Assembly (NCBI GenBank): GCA_035430005.1
Contig: DAOMFV010000172.1
Span: forward strand, 1-8,853
Source: JAEUIE01 sp035430005
Lineage (GTDB): Bacteria > Planctomycetota > Planctomycetia > Gemmatales > HRBIN36
DNA: 8,853 nt
Reading direction: 5' to 3'
Under the pieces are notes generated by a model. It did not search any database. It was not told the DNA's origin and worked only from the letters and a program-made list of their open reading frames with translations. Below, piece by piece: positions 1-5,413 of this stretch (the stretch's first letter is position 1; each line of letters opens with the position of its first letter). Both the position numbers and the translations under genes were made by a program.

Positions 1-84
1 ACACTCCGGCGGTACTCCGTCGGGGTGTGGTTACCTGGCACATGACGCGCCATCACACCCCGACGTGAGTACACGCCGGAGTGT
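1..84. repeat. Long imperfect palindrome upstream of groEL
   Basis: Three consecutive perfect arms pair in register: 1-11 with 74-84, 12-17 with 67-72, and 18-29 with 54-65. Only single unpaired bases at 66 and 73 interrupt them. This gives a stem of about 29 bp around a 24-base loop (30-53), which may hold a further 4-bp pairing of tggc with gcca. The right part also partly repeats the left part directly, since gtgtgg-ending motifs occur at 25-30 and 81-86. There is no T-tract after it on the plus strand, so it is not a typical terminator for an upstream plus-strand gene. It does not match the CIRCE operator. It may extend beyond the window edge. It could be an mRNA leader structure of groEL or a small palindromic repeat element. 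Confidence 0.75.
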
Positions 85-138
85 GGCACAAAACAACAAT
101 ACCCCACGCAATAATACCCAATCGGAATCACCAGTCCC

Positions 139-1764
139 ATGGCCAAGCAACTACTCTTCACCAACGAAGCTCGCCGCAAGCTCCTTGCCGGCGCCGAAAA
201 ACTCGCCAAGGCTGTCGGCGTTACCCTCGGGCCATCCGGCCGAGTGGTCATCCTCGATAAGTCCTTCGGCGGCCCCACCGTCACCAAGGACGGCGTCACC
301 GTCTCCAAGGAAGTCGATCTCGCTGATCCCTTCGAGAACATGGGCGCCAAGCTCGTCAACGCGGTCGCTACCAAGACCAGCGACATCGCCGGCGACGGCA
401 CCACCACCGCCACCGTCCTCGCTCTCAACATCTATAAGGAAGGCCTCAAGAGCACGACTGGCGGGGCCAACCCCATGTCGCTCAAGCGTGGCATCGATCA
501 GGCTGTCGAGGCAGCCGTCGAAAAGATCCACAAGATGAGCAAGGAATGCACCAAGAAGGACGAGATCGCCCAGGTCGGCACCATCTCGGCCAACAACGAC
601 GCAGCCATCGGCGAGATGCTCGCTGACGCTCTCGAAAAGGTCGGCAAGGATGGCGTCATCCAGGTTGAAGAAGGCAAGACAAACGACACCGAAGTCGACT
701 TCGTCGAAGGCATGCAGTTCGACAAGGGTTACATCAGCCCCTACTTCGTGACCGATGCCGGTACGATGGCTGCTGAGCTCGAAGACGCCTACATCCTGCT
801 CTACGAAAAGAAGATCTCCAGCGTCCGTGATCTGGTGCCGCTGCTCGAGAAGGTCGCTCAGACCAGCAAGCCACTGCTCATCATCGCTGAAGACGTGGAC
901 AGCGAAGCGCTCGCCATGCTCGTCGTCAATCGGCTGCGTGGTATCCTCAACGTCGCTGCGGTCAAGGCCCCTGGCTTCGGCGACCGCCGCAAGGCGATGA
1001 TGGGTGATCTCGCTACCGTCACCGGCGGCAAGTTCATCAGCGAAGACCTGGGCACCAAACTCGAAGCGGTTACCCTCGCTGACCTCGGCAAGGCCAAGAA
1101 CGTCCGCATCGAAAAGGAAAACACCACCATCGTCAACGGTGGCGGCAAGAAGGCTGACATCATGAAGCGGATCGAACAGATTCGCACCCAGATGGACGCC
1201 AGCGACAGCGAATATGACAAGGAGAAGTTCGCTGAACGCCTGGCCAAGCTGACCGGCGGCGTGGCCCTCATCAAGATCGGTGCTGCCACCGAAGCGGAGA
1301 TGAAGGAAAAGAAGGCCCGTGTGGAAGACGCTCTGCACGCCACCCGTGCTGCCCGCGCCGAAGGCATTCTGCCCGGCGGCGGCGTGGCTCTGCTCCGCTG
1401 CACCGAAGTCGTCAAGAAGCTCGCCAAGAGCCTCGAAGGCGATGAGAAGCTCGGCGCTGAGATCATCTTCCGTGCCTTGTCCGCACCCATCAAGCAGATC
1501 GCAGAGAACAGCGGCGTCGATGGCGCGGTCGTCGCTGACGAAGTCTTGTCGAATGACAAGGAATCAAGCGGCTACAACGCTGCCACCGCCGAGTACGTCG
1601 ATATGTACAAAGCAGGCATCGTTGATCCGACGAAAGTGGTGCGATCCGCTCTTCAAAACGCCGCCTCCATCGCCGGCCTGATGCTTACCACGGAAGTGAT
1701 GATCACCAAGATCGACGATGACGAACCCAAGGGTTTGGCCAAAGCCGAAGGCGTCGTTCGCTAA
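139..1764 (+). CDS. groEL: Chaperonin GroEL (Hsp60)
   Basis: ATP-dependent group I chaperonin subunit, which forms double heptameric rings in the cytoplasm and folds proteins together with GroES. The 541 residues align along their whole length with the family. Visible landmarks are KDGVTVSKE at 50-58 with the conserved Asp51, the nucleotide-binding loop GDGTTTATVLA at 85-95 with Asp86, GFGDRRKAMMGDLA in the apical domain, ARVEDALHATRAA with the catalytic Asp397, PGGGVAL, and GYNAATAEY near the end. The start at 139 gives the canonical MAKQLLFTNEAR. No strong Shine-Dalgarno site precedes it. The C-terminus ends KGLAKAEGVVR and lacks the Gly-Gly-Met tail of many GroELs. The usually acidic AVEEG before PGGG is ARAEG here. 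groES is not in the window; it would have to lie further upstream or elsewhere. Such variants are common in genomes with several groEL copies, so this could be a secondary paralogue (inference). Confidence 0.98.
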   Translation: MAKQLLFTNEARRKLLAGAEKLAKAVGVTLGPSGRVVILDKSFGGPTVTKDGVTVSKEVDLADPFENMGAKLVNAVATKTSDIAGDGTTTATVLALNIYKEGLKSTTGGANPMSLKRGIDQAVEAAVEKIHKMSKECTKKDEIAQVGTISANNDAAIGEMLADALEKVGKDGVIQVEEGKTNDTEVDFVEGMQFDKGYISPYFVTDAGTMAAELEDAYILLYEKKISSVRDLVPLLEKVAQTSKPLLIIAEDVDSEALAMLVVNRLRGILNVAAVKAPGFGDRRKAMMGDLATVTGGKFISEDLGTKLEAVTLADLGKAKNVRIEKENTTIVNGGGKKADIMKRIEQIRTQMDASDSEYDKEKFAERLAKLTGGVALIKIGAATEAEMKEKKARVEDALHATRAARAEGILPGGGVALLRCTEVVKKLAKSLEGDEKLGAEIIFRALSAPIKQIAENSGVDGAVVADEVLSNDKESSGYNAATAEYVDMYKAGIVDPTKVVRSALQNAASIAGLMLTTEVMITKIDDDEPKGLAKAEGVVR

Positions 1765-1817
1765 AGAAGAACAACATGCGAGCCGGGTCGCGTCAGCGCC
1801 CGGAGTAAACAACAAGC

Positions 1818-1851
1818 AAGCACCGTGGATGAAGGTTCACGGTGCTTTTTT
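1818..1851 (+). terminator. Rho-independent terminator of groEL
   Basis: Stem aagcaccgtg (1818-1827) pairs perfectly with cacggtgctt (1838-1847) around a 10-base loop, and a run of six T follows at 1846-1851. A second small bulged hairpin with a gtca tetraloop, without T-tract, lies just before it at 1783-1803. Both fall between the groEL stop and the next gene. Confidence 0.9.
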
Positions 1852-1858
1852 GATCGTC

Positions 1859-1864
1859 AAGGAG
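1859..1864 (+). promoter_or_regulatory. Ribosome binding site of the DUF2513 gene
   Basis: The sequence aaggag lies 7 bases before the ATG at 1872 and fixes that start. It begins only 7 bases after the T-run of the groEL terminator, so very little room is left for a separate promoter. Confidence 0.75.
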
Positions 1865-1871
1865 AAATGAT

Positions 1872-2240
1872 ATGAAGAGGGACATGGATTTGATTCGGAA
1901 GCTCCTCTTGCAACTCGAAGGAGACTCGAATACGAAGCAGCAAGACAAAGACGTTTCTTCGTATAATCCTCTAACTGTAAACTACCATAAATACCTAATC
2001 ATTGATGCAAAGCTCGCGAGTGGAACTACATATATGACAACTGGATCGGGAGGAGTGATGGAAGGTATGATGACGCATCTCACTTGGGAAGGACATGATT
2101 TTATCGATTCGATACGTAATGATTCACTCTGGATGAAAGTAAAAGATAATGTTAAGAAGGGCGTAACAACCGTTTCAATGGAAACGCTCAAGCAAGTTGT
2201 GAGCTATGTCGCTAAACAAATGATGGGGATGCATGGATAG
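1872..2240 (+). CDS. DUF2513 family protein
   Basis: Protein of 122 residues recognised as DUF2513 from its opening MKRDMDLIRKLLLQLE, a central YHKYLIIDAKL segment (39-49), the family-typical LTWEGHDFIDSIRNDSLW (70-87), and a helical C-terminal part ending near KQVVSYVAKQM. Members of this family are small cytoplasmic proteins of unknown function, often found in phages and mobile regions. Length is normal and the frame is intact. The codons are clearly AT-richer than those of groEL, which suggests horizontal acquisition (inference). The gene begins directly behind the groEL terminator and ends 13-18 bases before the left end of an IS3 element. It therefore sits in a small foreign patch, and no obvious promoter of its own is visible. 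Confidence 0.85.
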   Translation: MKRDMDLIRKLLLQLEGDSNTKQQDKDVSSYNPLTVNYHKYLIIDAKLASGTTYMTTGSGGVMEGMMTHLTWEGHDFIDSIRNDSLWMKVKDNVKKGVTTVSMETLKQVVSYVAKQMMGMHG

Positions 2241-2258
2241 CTGTTATTCTGCCTCTCT

Positions 2259-2279
2259 CGTCCTAAATAAAGTCTACAC
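2259..2279 (+). repeat. IS3 left terminal inverted repeat
   Basis: The left end reads cgtccta, then five non-matching bases, then agtctacac. The reverse complement of 3564-3584 has the same two blocks with the same spacing, giving 16 matches in 21 bases. Confidence 0.8.
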
Positions 2280-2293
2280 GTAAGCAGTAGTAG

Positions 2294-2347
2294 TCCAGGG
2301 GGGTCTGGGGGGATATTGACAAGTCAATAAGTTCCCCCCTTCCAGGG
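2294..2347. repeat. G/C-run hairpin at the 3' end of the IS
   Basis: A run of six G (2307-2312) faces a run of six C (2334-2339), and between them tattgac (2314-2320) pairs with gtcaata (2323-2329) around a two-base loop. The motif tccaggg occurs on both sides, at 2294-2300 and 2341-2347. It lies directly after the orfB stop in the direction of transcription. It could terminate or stabilise the transposase transcript or act as a subterminal structure; there is no long T-tract. Confidence 0.65.
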
Positions 2348-2351
2348 TTGA

Positions 2352-3224
2352 TCATGCGGCCTGTTCATACATCTCTTGCGGGGTGCGTAGGCCCAGGCTC
2401 CAGTGCGGTCGTTTGGTGTTGTACACCTCCACGGCTCGTTCGACAGCCGTTCGTAAGTGGTTGACGGTGATAAACTCCGCGTCCAGGTTGAACTCGTCCT
2501 TGAGGATGCCATTGATCCGTTCGGCGATGGCATTCTGGTAACAGTGATCAGCGTCGGTCATGCTCGACTCCATCCCGTGCGACTTCAGCACCGCCAGGTA
2601 CTCGTGACAGCAGTACTGACAGCCTCGGTCGGAATGATGAATCACCTGACCCGTCACGCCTTGGGACTCCTTCAGCCAGGTGGCCGCCTTCGACAGTGCA
2701 ATCACCGCCGAGTAGTGCGTTAAGTCCAGGCTCACGTGATACCCCACGATCCGCCTGGTGTACGCATCGCTCACCAGGAACAGATAAGCAAACTTCCGCC
2801 CCATCAGCCTGAGGTAGGTGCTGTCGCAGACCAGCACCTGGTTCGGTTTGTCGATCACCAGCTCCTTGATCCGGTTCGGCGCCACCGCATAGCCATGACG
2901 CGAATAGGTCGTCTTTTCAAAGCGTTTCTTCCTTTTCACCAGACGGTCCGACTCACGCAGCAGGGTAAACAGACGATCCCGGCCCACCTGCGTGTCGTGA
3001 TGCTTCTTCAGCTGATCCACCAGCTTCCGCGTGCCCATCCGTGTCTGTTCCTGACGAACTTCATCGACCAGTTGCAAGATCACTGCATCCTCGTCGCTGT
3101 CGTCCCGGAGACGCTGGTAATGCTTGTAATACGCATCACGATGCCGGCCTACCGCTTGGCAGAGCTGTTCGAGGCTGGCGGGGGTTTCGCCACGAGACTG
3201 CTCGACGCCTGCGGCCCAAAAGTT
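2352..3224 (-). CDS. IS3 transposase OrfB (DDE integrase core)
   Basis: Catalytic half of the IS3 transposase, which cuts and joins the element ends. The first possible separate start is a GTG at 3083, but the frame is open back through the slippery site. The product is therefore probably made as an OrfA-OrfB fusion of about 393 residues. Counting from the GTG, an HTH_21-like region contains MGTRKLVDQLKKH. The rve domain holds the DDE triad as Asp87 (VCDSTYL), Asp152 (HHSDRGCQY) and Glu188 (NAIAERINGILK). The spacing between the last two is 35 residues, as expected for the family. The tail is RPHWSLGLRTPQEMYEQAA. In the transframe region the protein reads KKNFWAAGVEQSRGETPASL, which continues smoothly into the domain. 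No internal stop is present. Confidence 0.93.
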   Translation of the reverse strand, partial: NFWAAGVEQSRGETPASLEQLCQAVGRHRDAYYKHYQRLRDDSDEDAVILQLVDEVRQEQTRMGTRKLVDQLKKHHDTQVGRDRLFTLLRESDRLVKRKKRFEKTTYSRHGYAVAPNRIKELVIDKPNQVLVCDSTYLRLMGRKFAYLFLVSDAYTRRIVGYHVSLDLTHYSAVIALSKAATWLKESQGVTGQVIHHSDRGCQYCCHEYLAVLKSHGMESSMTDADHCYQNAIAERINGILKDEFNLDAEFITVNHLRTAVERAVEVYNTKRPHWSLGLRTPQEMYEQAA

Positions 3225-3532
3225 TTTTTTAGATCCACCTTGTACTTCTTGCTGGCGACCTCGATGATCTTCTCATGCACCAGCAGCTTCAGGTGGGCGT
3301 CCGCCAACGCCTTTTCCAACGCGGCGATCTTCTCTTCTTCACTCTTCATCACGACCTCGACGATGTCACGCTTGGGTTGATACTTGCCATACTCCTTCAG
3401 CCACAGTTGTAGGCGGCTCACCGTCGTATGCCCACGTGCCGCCGCTTCGCGCAACGACATTTGGCCACTTTCCAACTCCTCCACGATCGCCCGCTTCAAC
3501 TCCGGGCTCACAACCATTCGCGCTCGTTCCAT
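3149..3532 (-). CDS. IS3 transposase OrfA (HTH, leucine zipper)
   Basis: DNA-binding half of the IS3 transposase, 127 residues. A helix-turn-helix is evident in SPELKRAIVEELESGQMSLR to about residue 48. It is followed by a heptad-like coiled coil, roughly 65-93 (EEEKIAALEKALADAHLKLL), used for oligomerisation in this family. The start at 3532 is supported by an AAGGAG site (plus positions 3540-3545) 7 bases upstream. It overlaps orfB in the -1 frame. Read alone it runs past the A8 run into a short tail, FGPQASSSLVAKPPPASNSS, and ends at 3149; this tail is probably just the unshifted product. Confidence 0.9.
   Translation of the reverse strand: MERARMVVSPELKRAIVEELESGQMSLREAAARGHTTVSRLQLWLKEYGKYQPKRDIVEVVMKSEEEKIAALEKALADAHLKLLVHEKIIEVASKKYKVDLKKTFGPQASSSLVAKPPPASNSSAKR
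3222..3230 (-). promoter_or_regulatory. Programmed -1 frameshift site in the IS3 transposase
   Basis: The minus strand reads ctaaaaaaaactttt, with eight A at 3230-3223. In the orfA frame this is CTA AAA AAA ACT. Slipping back one base on A-AAA-AAA moves ribosomes to the orfB frame (AAC TTT TGG). It lies at orfA residues 101-103, the usual place for IS3 recoding. Transcriptional slippage on the A8 run would have the same result. Confidence 0.8.
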
Positions 3533-3563
3533 CGCTACACTCCTTGTTCATAAGTCACGGAGA

Positions 3564-3584
3564 GTGTAGACTCCGGCTAGGACG
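3564..3584 (-). repeat. IS3 right terminal inverted repeat
   Basis: Inverted partner of 2259-2279: gtgtagact, a five-base spacer, then taggacg. The inner end also takes part in a second inverted repeat within the element, ctacactc (3535-3542) against gagtgtag (3562-3569). That one spans the region just upstream of orfA, where a promoter and RBS would lie. Confidence 0.8.
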
Positions 3585-3617
3585 GGACAAATACAACATA
3601 ACCTCAGAGTAAGCAAC

Positions 3618-3968
3618 CTACTCCGTTTCATTCTCGTATATAGGTTGCTCTATTTCTTTCCGATGCTTTTCAGCGAACGACCATGCTTGCACCAGGTCGG
3701 CGGCGCGAAGGGTGGGATAGCTGCGAAGGATGTCGTTCTCCGAGACGCCAAGTTGCCTCATCCGTTCGACGGTCCAGACGGGAATGCGGGTACGGATGAA
3801 CCGGGCAGTTCCGCCACAGACGTCAGGTGTCGAAACAATCAAAGGAAAGTCATGGACCGGAATCGAATTGGCCCGTGGCTGCTTGGCCATCAGCGAATGC
3901 ACGAGATGCTCATACTCGACCGGATCGAGTTCATCAATCTGCCCCATGAGTTCTGCAAGTACCGGCAT
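3618..3968 (-). CDS. DUF433 domain protein, antitoxin-like
   Basis: Protein of 116 residues with a DUF433 domain at about 42-101, seen as VSTPDVCGGTARFIRTRIPV, then ERMRQLGVSENDILRSYPTL and DLVQAWSFAEKH. DUF433 proteins are small winged-helix or ribbon proteins, usually antitoxins paired with a DUF5615 (PIN-like) toxin encoded directly downstream. An extension of about 40 residues precedes the domain (MPVLAELMGQIDELDPVEYE), with a predicted helix. The start at 3968 has an AGGA site 7 bases upstream and a strong promoter behind it. No toxin follows: only 28 bases separate the stop from the IS3 end, and the other side of the IS holds the DUF2513 gene on the opposite strand. It is therefore an orphan here. 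Antitoxin activity is inferred from the family. Confidence 0.85.
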   Translation of the reverse strand: MPVLAELMGQIDELDPVEYEHLVHSLMAKQPRANSIPVHDFPLIVSTPDVCGGTARFIRTRIPVWTVERMRQLGVSENDILRSYPTLRAADLVQAWSFAEKHRKEIEQPIYENETE

Positions 3969-3996
3969 CGTGAAGTCCTGCTGCTAGACACCTATC

Positions 3997-4024
3997 ATTA
4001 TAACAAGGATGATTAACATGTGAA
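3997..4024 (-). promoter_or_regulatory. Sigma70-type promoter of the DUF433 gene
   Basis: On the minus strand TTCACA (4019-4024), five of six matching the -35 consensus, is followed after 16 bases by a perfect TATAAT (3997-4002). This places the transcript start near 3990, giving an untranslated leader of about 20 bases before the ATG at 3968, with AGGA at 3976-3979. Confidence 0.75.
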
Positions 4025-4072
4025 ATAGTTGAGTGAAGTCCCATGCCCACCGCCTACCTCATCGCTTGTCTT

Positions 4073-4118
4073 AGTCCCGGAGGGACGTTGGTTAGTAGCC
4101 AGGGGCGTCAGCCCCTGG
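4073..4118 (+). repeat. REP-like two-hairpin repeat, copy 1
   Basis: The unit consists of gtccc-GGA-gggac (4074-4086), a short linker with tagtag, and ccaggggc-gtca-gcccctgg (4099-4118), a perfect 8-bp stem with tetraloop. A copy in inverted orientation lies at 4214-4260, so the two form a REP pair upstream of the RAYT gene. Confidence 0.85.
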
Positions 4119-4138
4119 AAGAAGTCGAATAATAAGTT

Positions 4139-4201
4139 GAGCCCCGGAGGGGCGATGGTGAAGGACACTCGTCACCATCGCCCTTCCAGGGCTCTCTTTT
4201 T
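4139..4201 (+). repeat. REP-related hairpin with terminator-like tail
   Basis: This opens with gcccc-GGA-ggggc (4141-4153), as in the other repeats. A longer fold is also possible: gggcgatggtg (4150-4160) pairs perfectly with caccatcgccc (4173-4183), and outside it gagccc (4139-4144) pairs with gggctc (4189-4194). A T-rich tail follows (4195-4201). It therefore resembles a rho-independent terminator built from a REP half, lying between the divergent DUF433 promoter and the RAYT gene. Confidence 0.7.
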
Positions 4202-4213
4202 ACAACATGCTTA

Positions 4214-4260
4214 CCAGGGGCTTGCGCCCCTGGCTACTGACCACCGCCCCTAGCGGGGCT
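4214..4260 (-). repeat. REP-like two-hairpin repeat, copy 2 (inverted)
   Basis: Inverted relative to copy 1. It has ccaggggc-ttgc-gcccctgg (4214-4233), a linker with the complement of agtagcc, and gcccc-tagc-ggggc (4246-4259). Read on the minus strand it aligns with 4073-4118 over nearly its whole length. It ends 28 bases before the transposase start. Confidence 0.85.
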
Positions 4261-4287
4261 GAAACCAGAAAGTTAAAGAGCAACCCT

Positions 4288-4734
4288 ATGCCCTCCACCT
4301 ACACCAAGCTCTACTACCACATCATCTACTCCACCAAAGAGCGTCGGCCTTTGATTGACTCGGTTTGGGAAGAACGACTCTATTCAGTGATTGGCGGGAT
4401 CATTCGAGAGCATCAAGGAGTCTTGCTCGCCGCGGGTGGTATGCCGGATCATGTTCATCTACTTGTTAGTTGTCGCCCCACCGTGGCGCTATCGTCACTG
4501 CTGCGTGACATCAAAAGCAACTCTTCCAACTGGGTGCATGAACAATTCACCAAAGACTTCGCCTGGCAGGAAGGCTACAGCGCTTTCACAGTAAGTCATT
4601 CTGGAACTCCGGAGGTGAAAGACTATATCGCTCATCAGAAAGAACATCATCGTAAACGGGATTACAAGGAAGAGTTGTTGGCGATGCTAAAGCTGAATGA
4701 AGTGGAGTTTGATGAGCGGTATGTGTTTAATTGA
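4288..4734 (+). CDS. REP-associated tyrosine transposase (Y1/HUH, IS200-like)
   Basis: Single-strand DNA transposase of the Y1 family (TnpA/RAYT), 148 residues. The HUH metal-binding motif is GGMPDHVHLLV, with His55 and His57. The likely nucleophile is Tyr113 in KDYIAHQKEHH, with Gln117 four residues on, the Y-x3-Q spacing of IS200-type enzymes. WQEGYSAFTVSHS (93-105) is typical of the family. I chose the ATG at 4288 because it gives MPSTYTKLYYHIIYSTKERR, the conserved N-terminus. An open frame back to 4207 only translates repeat DNA. REP-like units lie on both sides and the last one begins at the stop codon. This arrangement is that of a RAYT gene with its cognate REPs rather than a classical IS200. 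The frame is intact. Confidence 0.92.
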   Translation: MPSTYTKLYYHIIYSTKERRPLIDSVWEERLYSVIGGIIREHQGVLLAAGGMPDHVHLLVSCRPTVALSSLLRDIKSNSSNWVHEQFTKDFAWQEGYSAFTVSHSGTPEVKDYIAHQKEHHRKRDYKEELLAMLKLNEVEFDERYVFN

Positions 4735-4777
4735 GTCTCGGAGGGACATTGGCTGATAGCCAAGGACGCAATGGAAG
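4734..4777 (+). repeat. REP-like repeat, degenerate copy 3
   Basis: Begins with the last base of the RAYT stop. The order of segments matches copy 1: gtctc-GGA-gggac, a linker, then tagccaaggacgcaatgg in place of the perfect second hairpin. Both stems carry mismatches, so it is decayed. It ends about 10 bases before the stop of the convergent membrane-protein gene. Confidence 0.75.
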
Positions 4778-4787
4778 AATGCCGTTC

Positions 4788-5375
4788 CTACGTTCCGCCG
4801 GCAGCGATGACCTCTTCTGTCTCGTATTTGCACCCTGCCCAGGCAGCAAGCAGGTTGCCCAGCCAATCGATGGTACTTTCGTCTTCTCGCCAGAGTAACA
4901 ACACAGGCCATCGATTACTGGATATCAGATAGAGGTCACGCTGAAAGGGCGCTTTCGCTCCTTCATTTCGATTTGCCTTTTGCAGGAGGCGGGTGATCTG
5001 CTCCTTGGTAAACTGCAGGGTTTTCGTGCGTAAAGGATGATAGTAAACCAAACGAAAATCGTGTTGCGCCACTTCCATGACAGTACGCCCGAAAAACAAC
5101 CACAAGAGGTGGTAAAGAATTGCCAGGTCGATGAAGATCATCAGCGGAGCGAAAAGGAAGCATAGGACGCTGAAGAACTTGGTCATGTCGTCCATCATCC
5201 ATAGCTGGATGGCAGAGCCGGTGACCAGGTAACAAAAGAAAGACCAGAACAGGAAGAGAAACAACAACCCAATCTTGCTGAACCAGTTGCCTGCATAACG
5301 ATAGTCGAGACGGAAGGCCCCATTATCTAAGTGAGTGACGATGAAACCAGGGGGCAAGTTATCGAGCGGTGACAT
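4788..5375 (-). CDS. Hypothetical two-helix membrane protein
   Basis: I do not recognise the family with certainty. From the ATG at 5375 the protein has 195 residues: a short polar N-terminus (LPPGFIVTHLDNGAFRLDYR), two hydrophobic segments at about 35-57 (IGLLFLFLFWSFFCYLVTG) and 67-95 (FSVLCFLFAPLMIFIDLAIL and following), then a soluble C-terminal region of about 100 residues. That region alternates strands and ends in a helix (STIDWLGNLLAAWAG). This layout, with beta strands, a membrane hairpin and a PH-like C-terminal domain, resembles small planctomycete membrane proteins of unknown role (inference). The frame is open back to an ATG at 5450. That longer start would overlap the divergent fragment beginning at 5414 and adds an unlikely MAISSQAWKR leader, so I prefer 5375. 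No strong RBS is visible for either. Confidence 0.7.
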   Translation of the reverse strand: MSPLDNLPPGFIVTHLDNGAFRLDYRYAGNWFSKIGLLFLFLFWSFFCYLVTGSAIQLWMMDDMTKFFSVLCFLFAPLMIFIDLAILYHLLWLFFGRTVMEVAQHDFRLVYYHPLRTKTLQFTKEQITRLLQKANRNEGAKAPFQRDLYLISSNRWPVLLLWREDESTIDWLGNLLAAWAGCKYETEEVIAAGGT

Positions 5376-5413
5376 GAATAGACCCGCCAAATGACAACAG
5401 TACTGTAGAGAGC

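Larger units (their letters stand above)
2254..3589 (-). mobile_element. IS3-family insertion sequence
   Basis: An element of about 1.33 kb with imperfect terminal inverted repeats and two overlapping minus-strand reading frames (orfA, orfB), the standard IS3 plan. The best-supported ends are the inverted repeats at 2259-2279 and 3564-3584. Alignment can be pushed outward to 2254 and 3589, where the right end reads TGTCCCGTCCTA inward and the left end TCTCTCGTCCTA. No convincing target-site duplication is visible for any of these boundaries. Both ORFs are open and all catalytic residues are present, so the element looks potentially active. It lies between the DUF2513 gene and the DUF433 gene. 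Confidence 0.88.

Noticed and set aside
1..84. CIRCE operator or other HrcA site upstream of groEL
   Set aside because: The arms do not resemble TTAGCACTC-N9-GAGTGCTAA, and the palindrome is far longer with a 24-base loop.
65..538. Plus-strand frame of 157 codons overlapping the start of groEL
   Set aside because: Ser/Pro-rich out-of-frame translation of groEL; no RBS.
151..1338. Long minus-strand open frame of 395 codons antisense to groEL
   Set aside because: It is a mirror of groEL codon bias; groEL is certain on the plus strand and the antisense product resembles no protein pattern.
2736..3380. Plus-strand frame of 214 codons inside the IS3 element
   Set aside because: Antisense shadow of the transposase, which has its full catalytic triad on the minus strand.
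4029..4253. Plus-strand frame of 74 codons before the RAYT gene
   Set aside because: It translates REP hairpins and linker sequence only.
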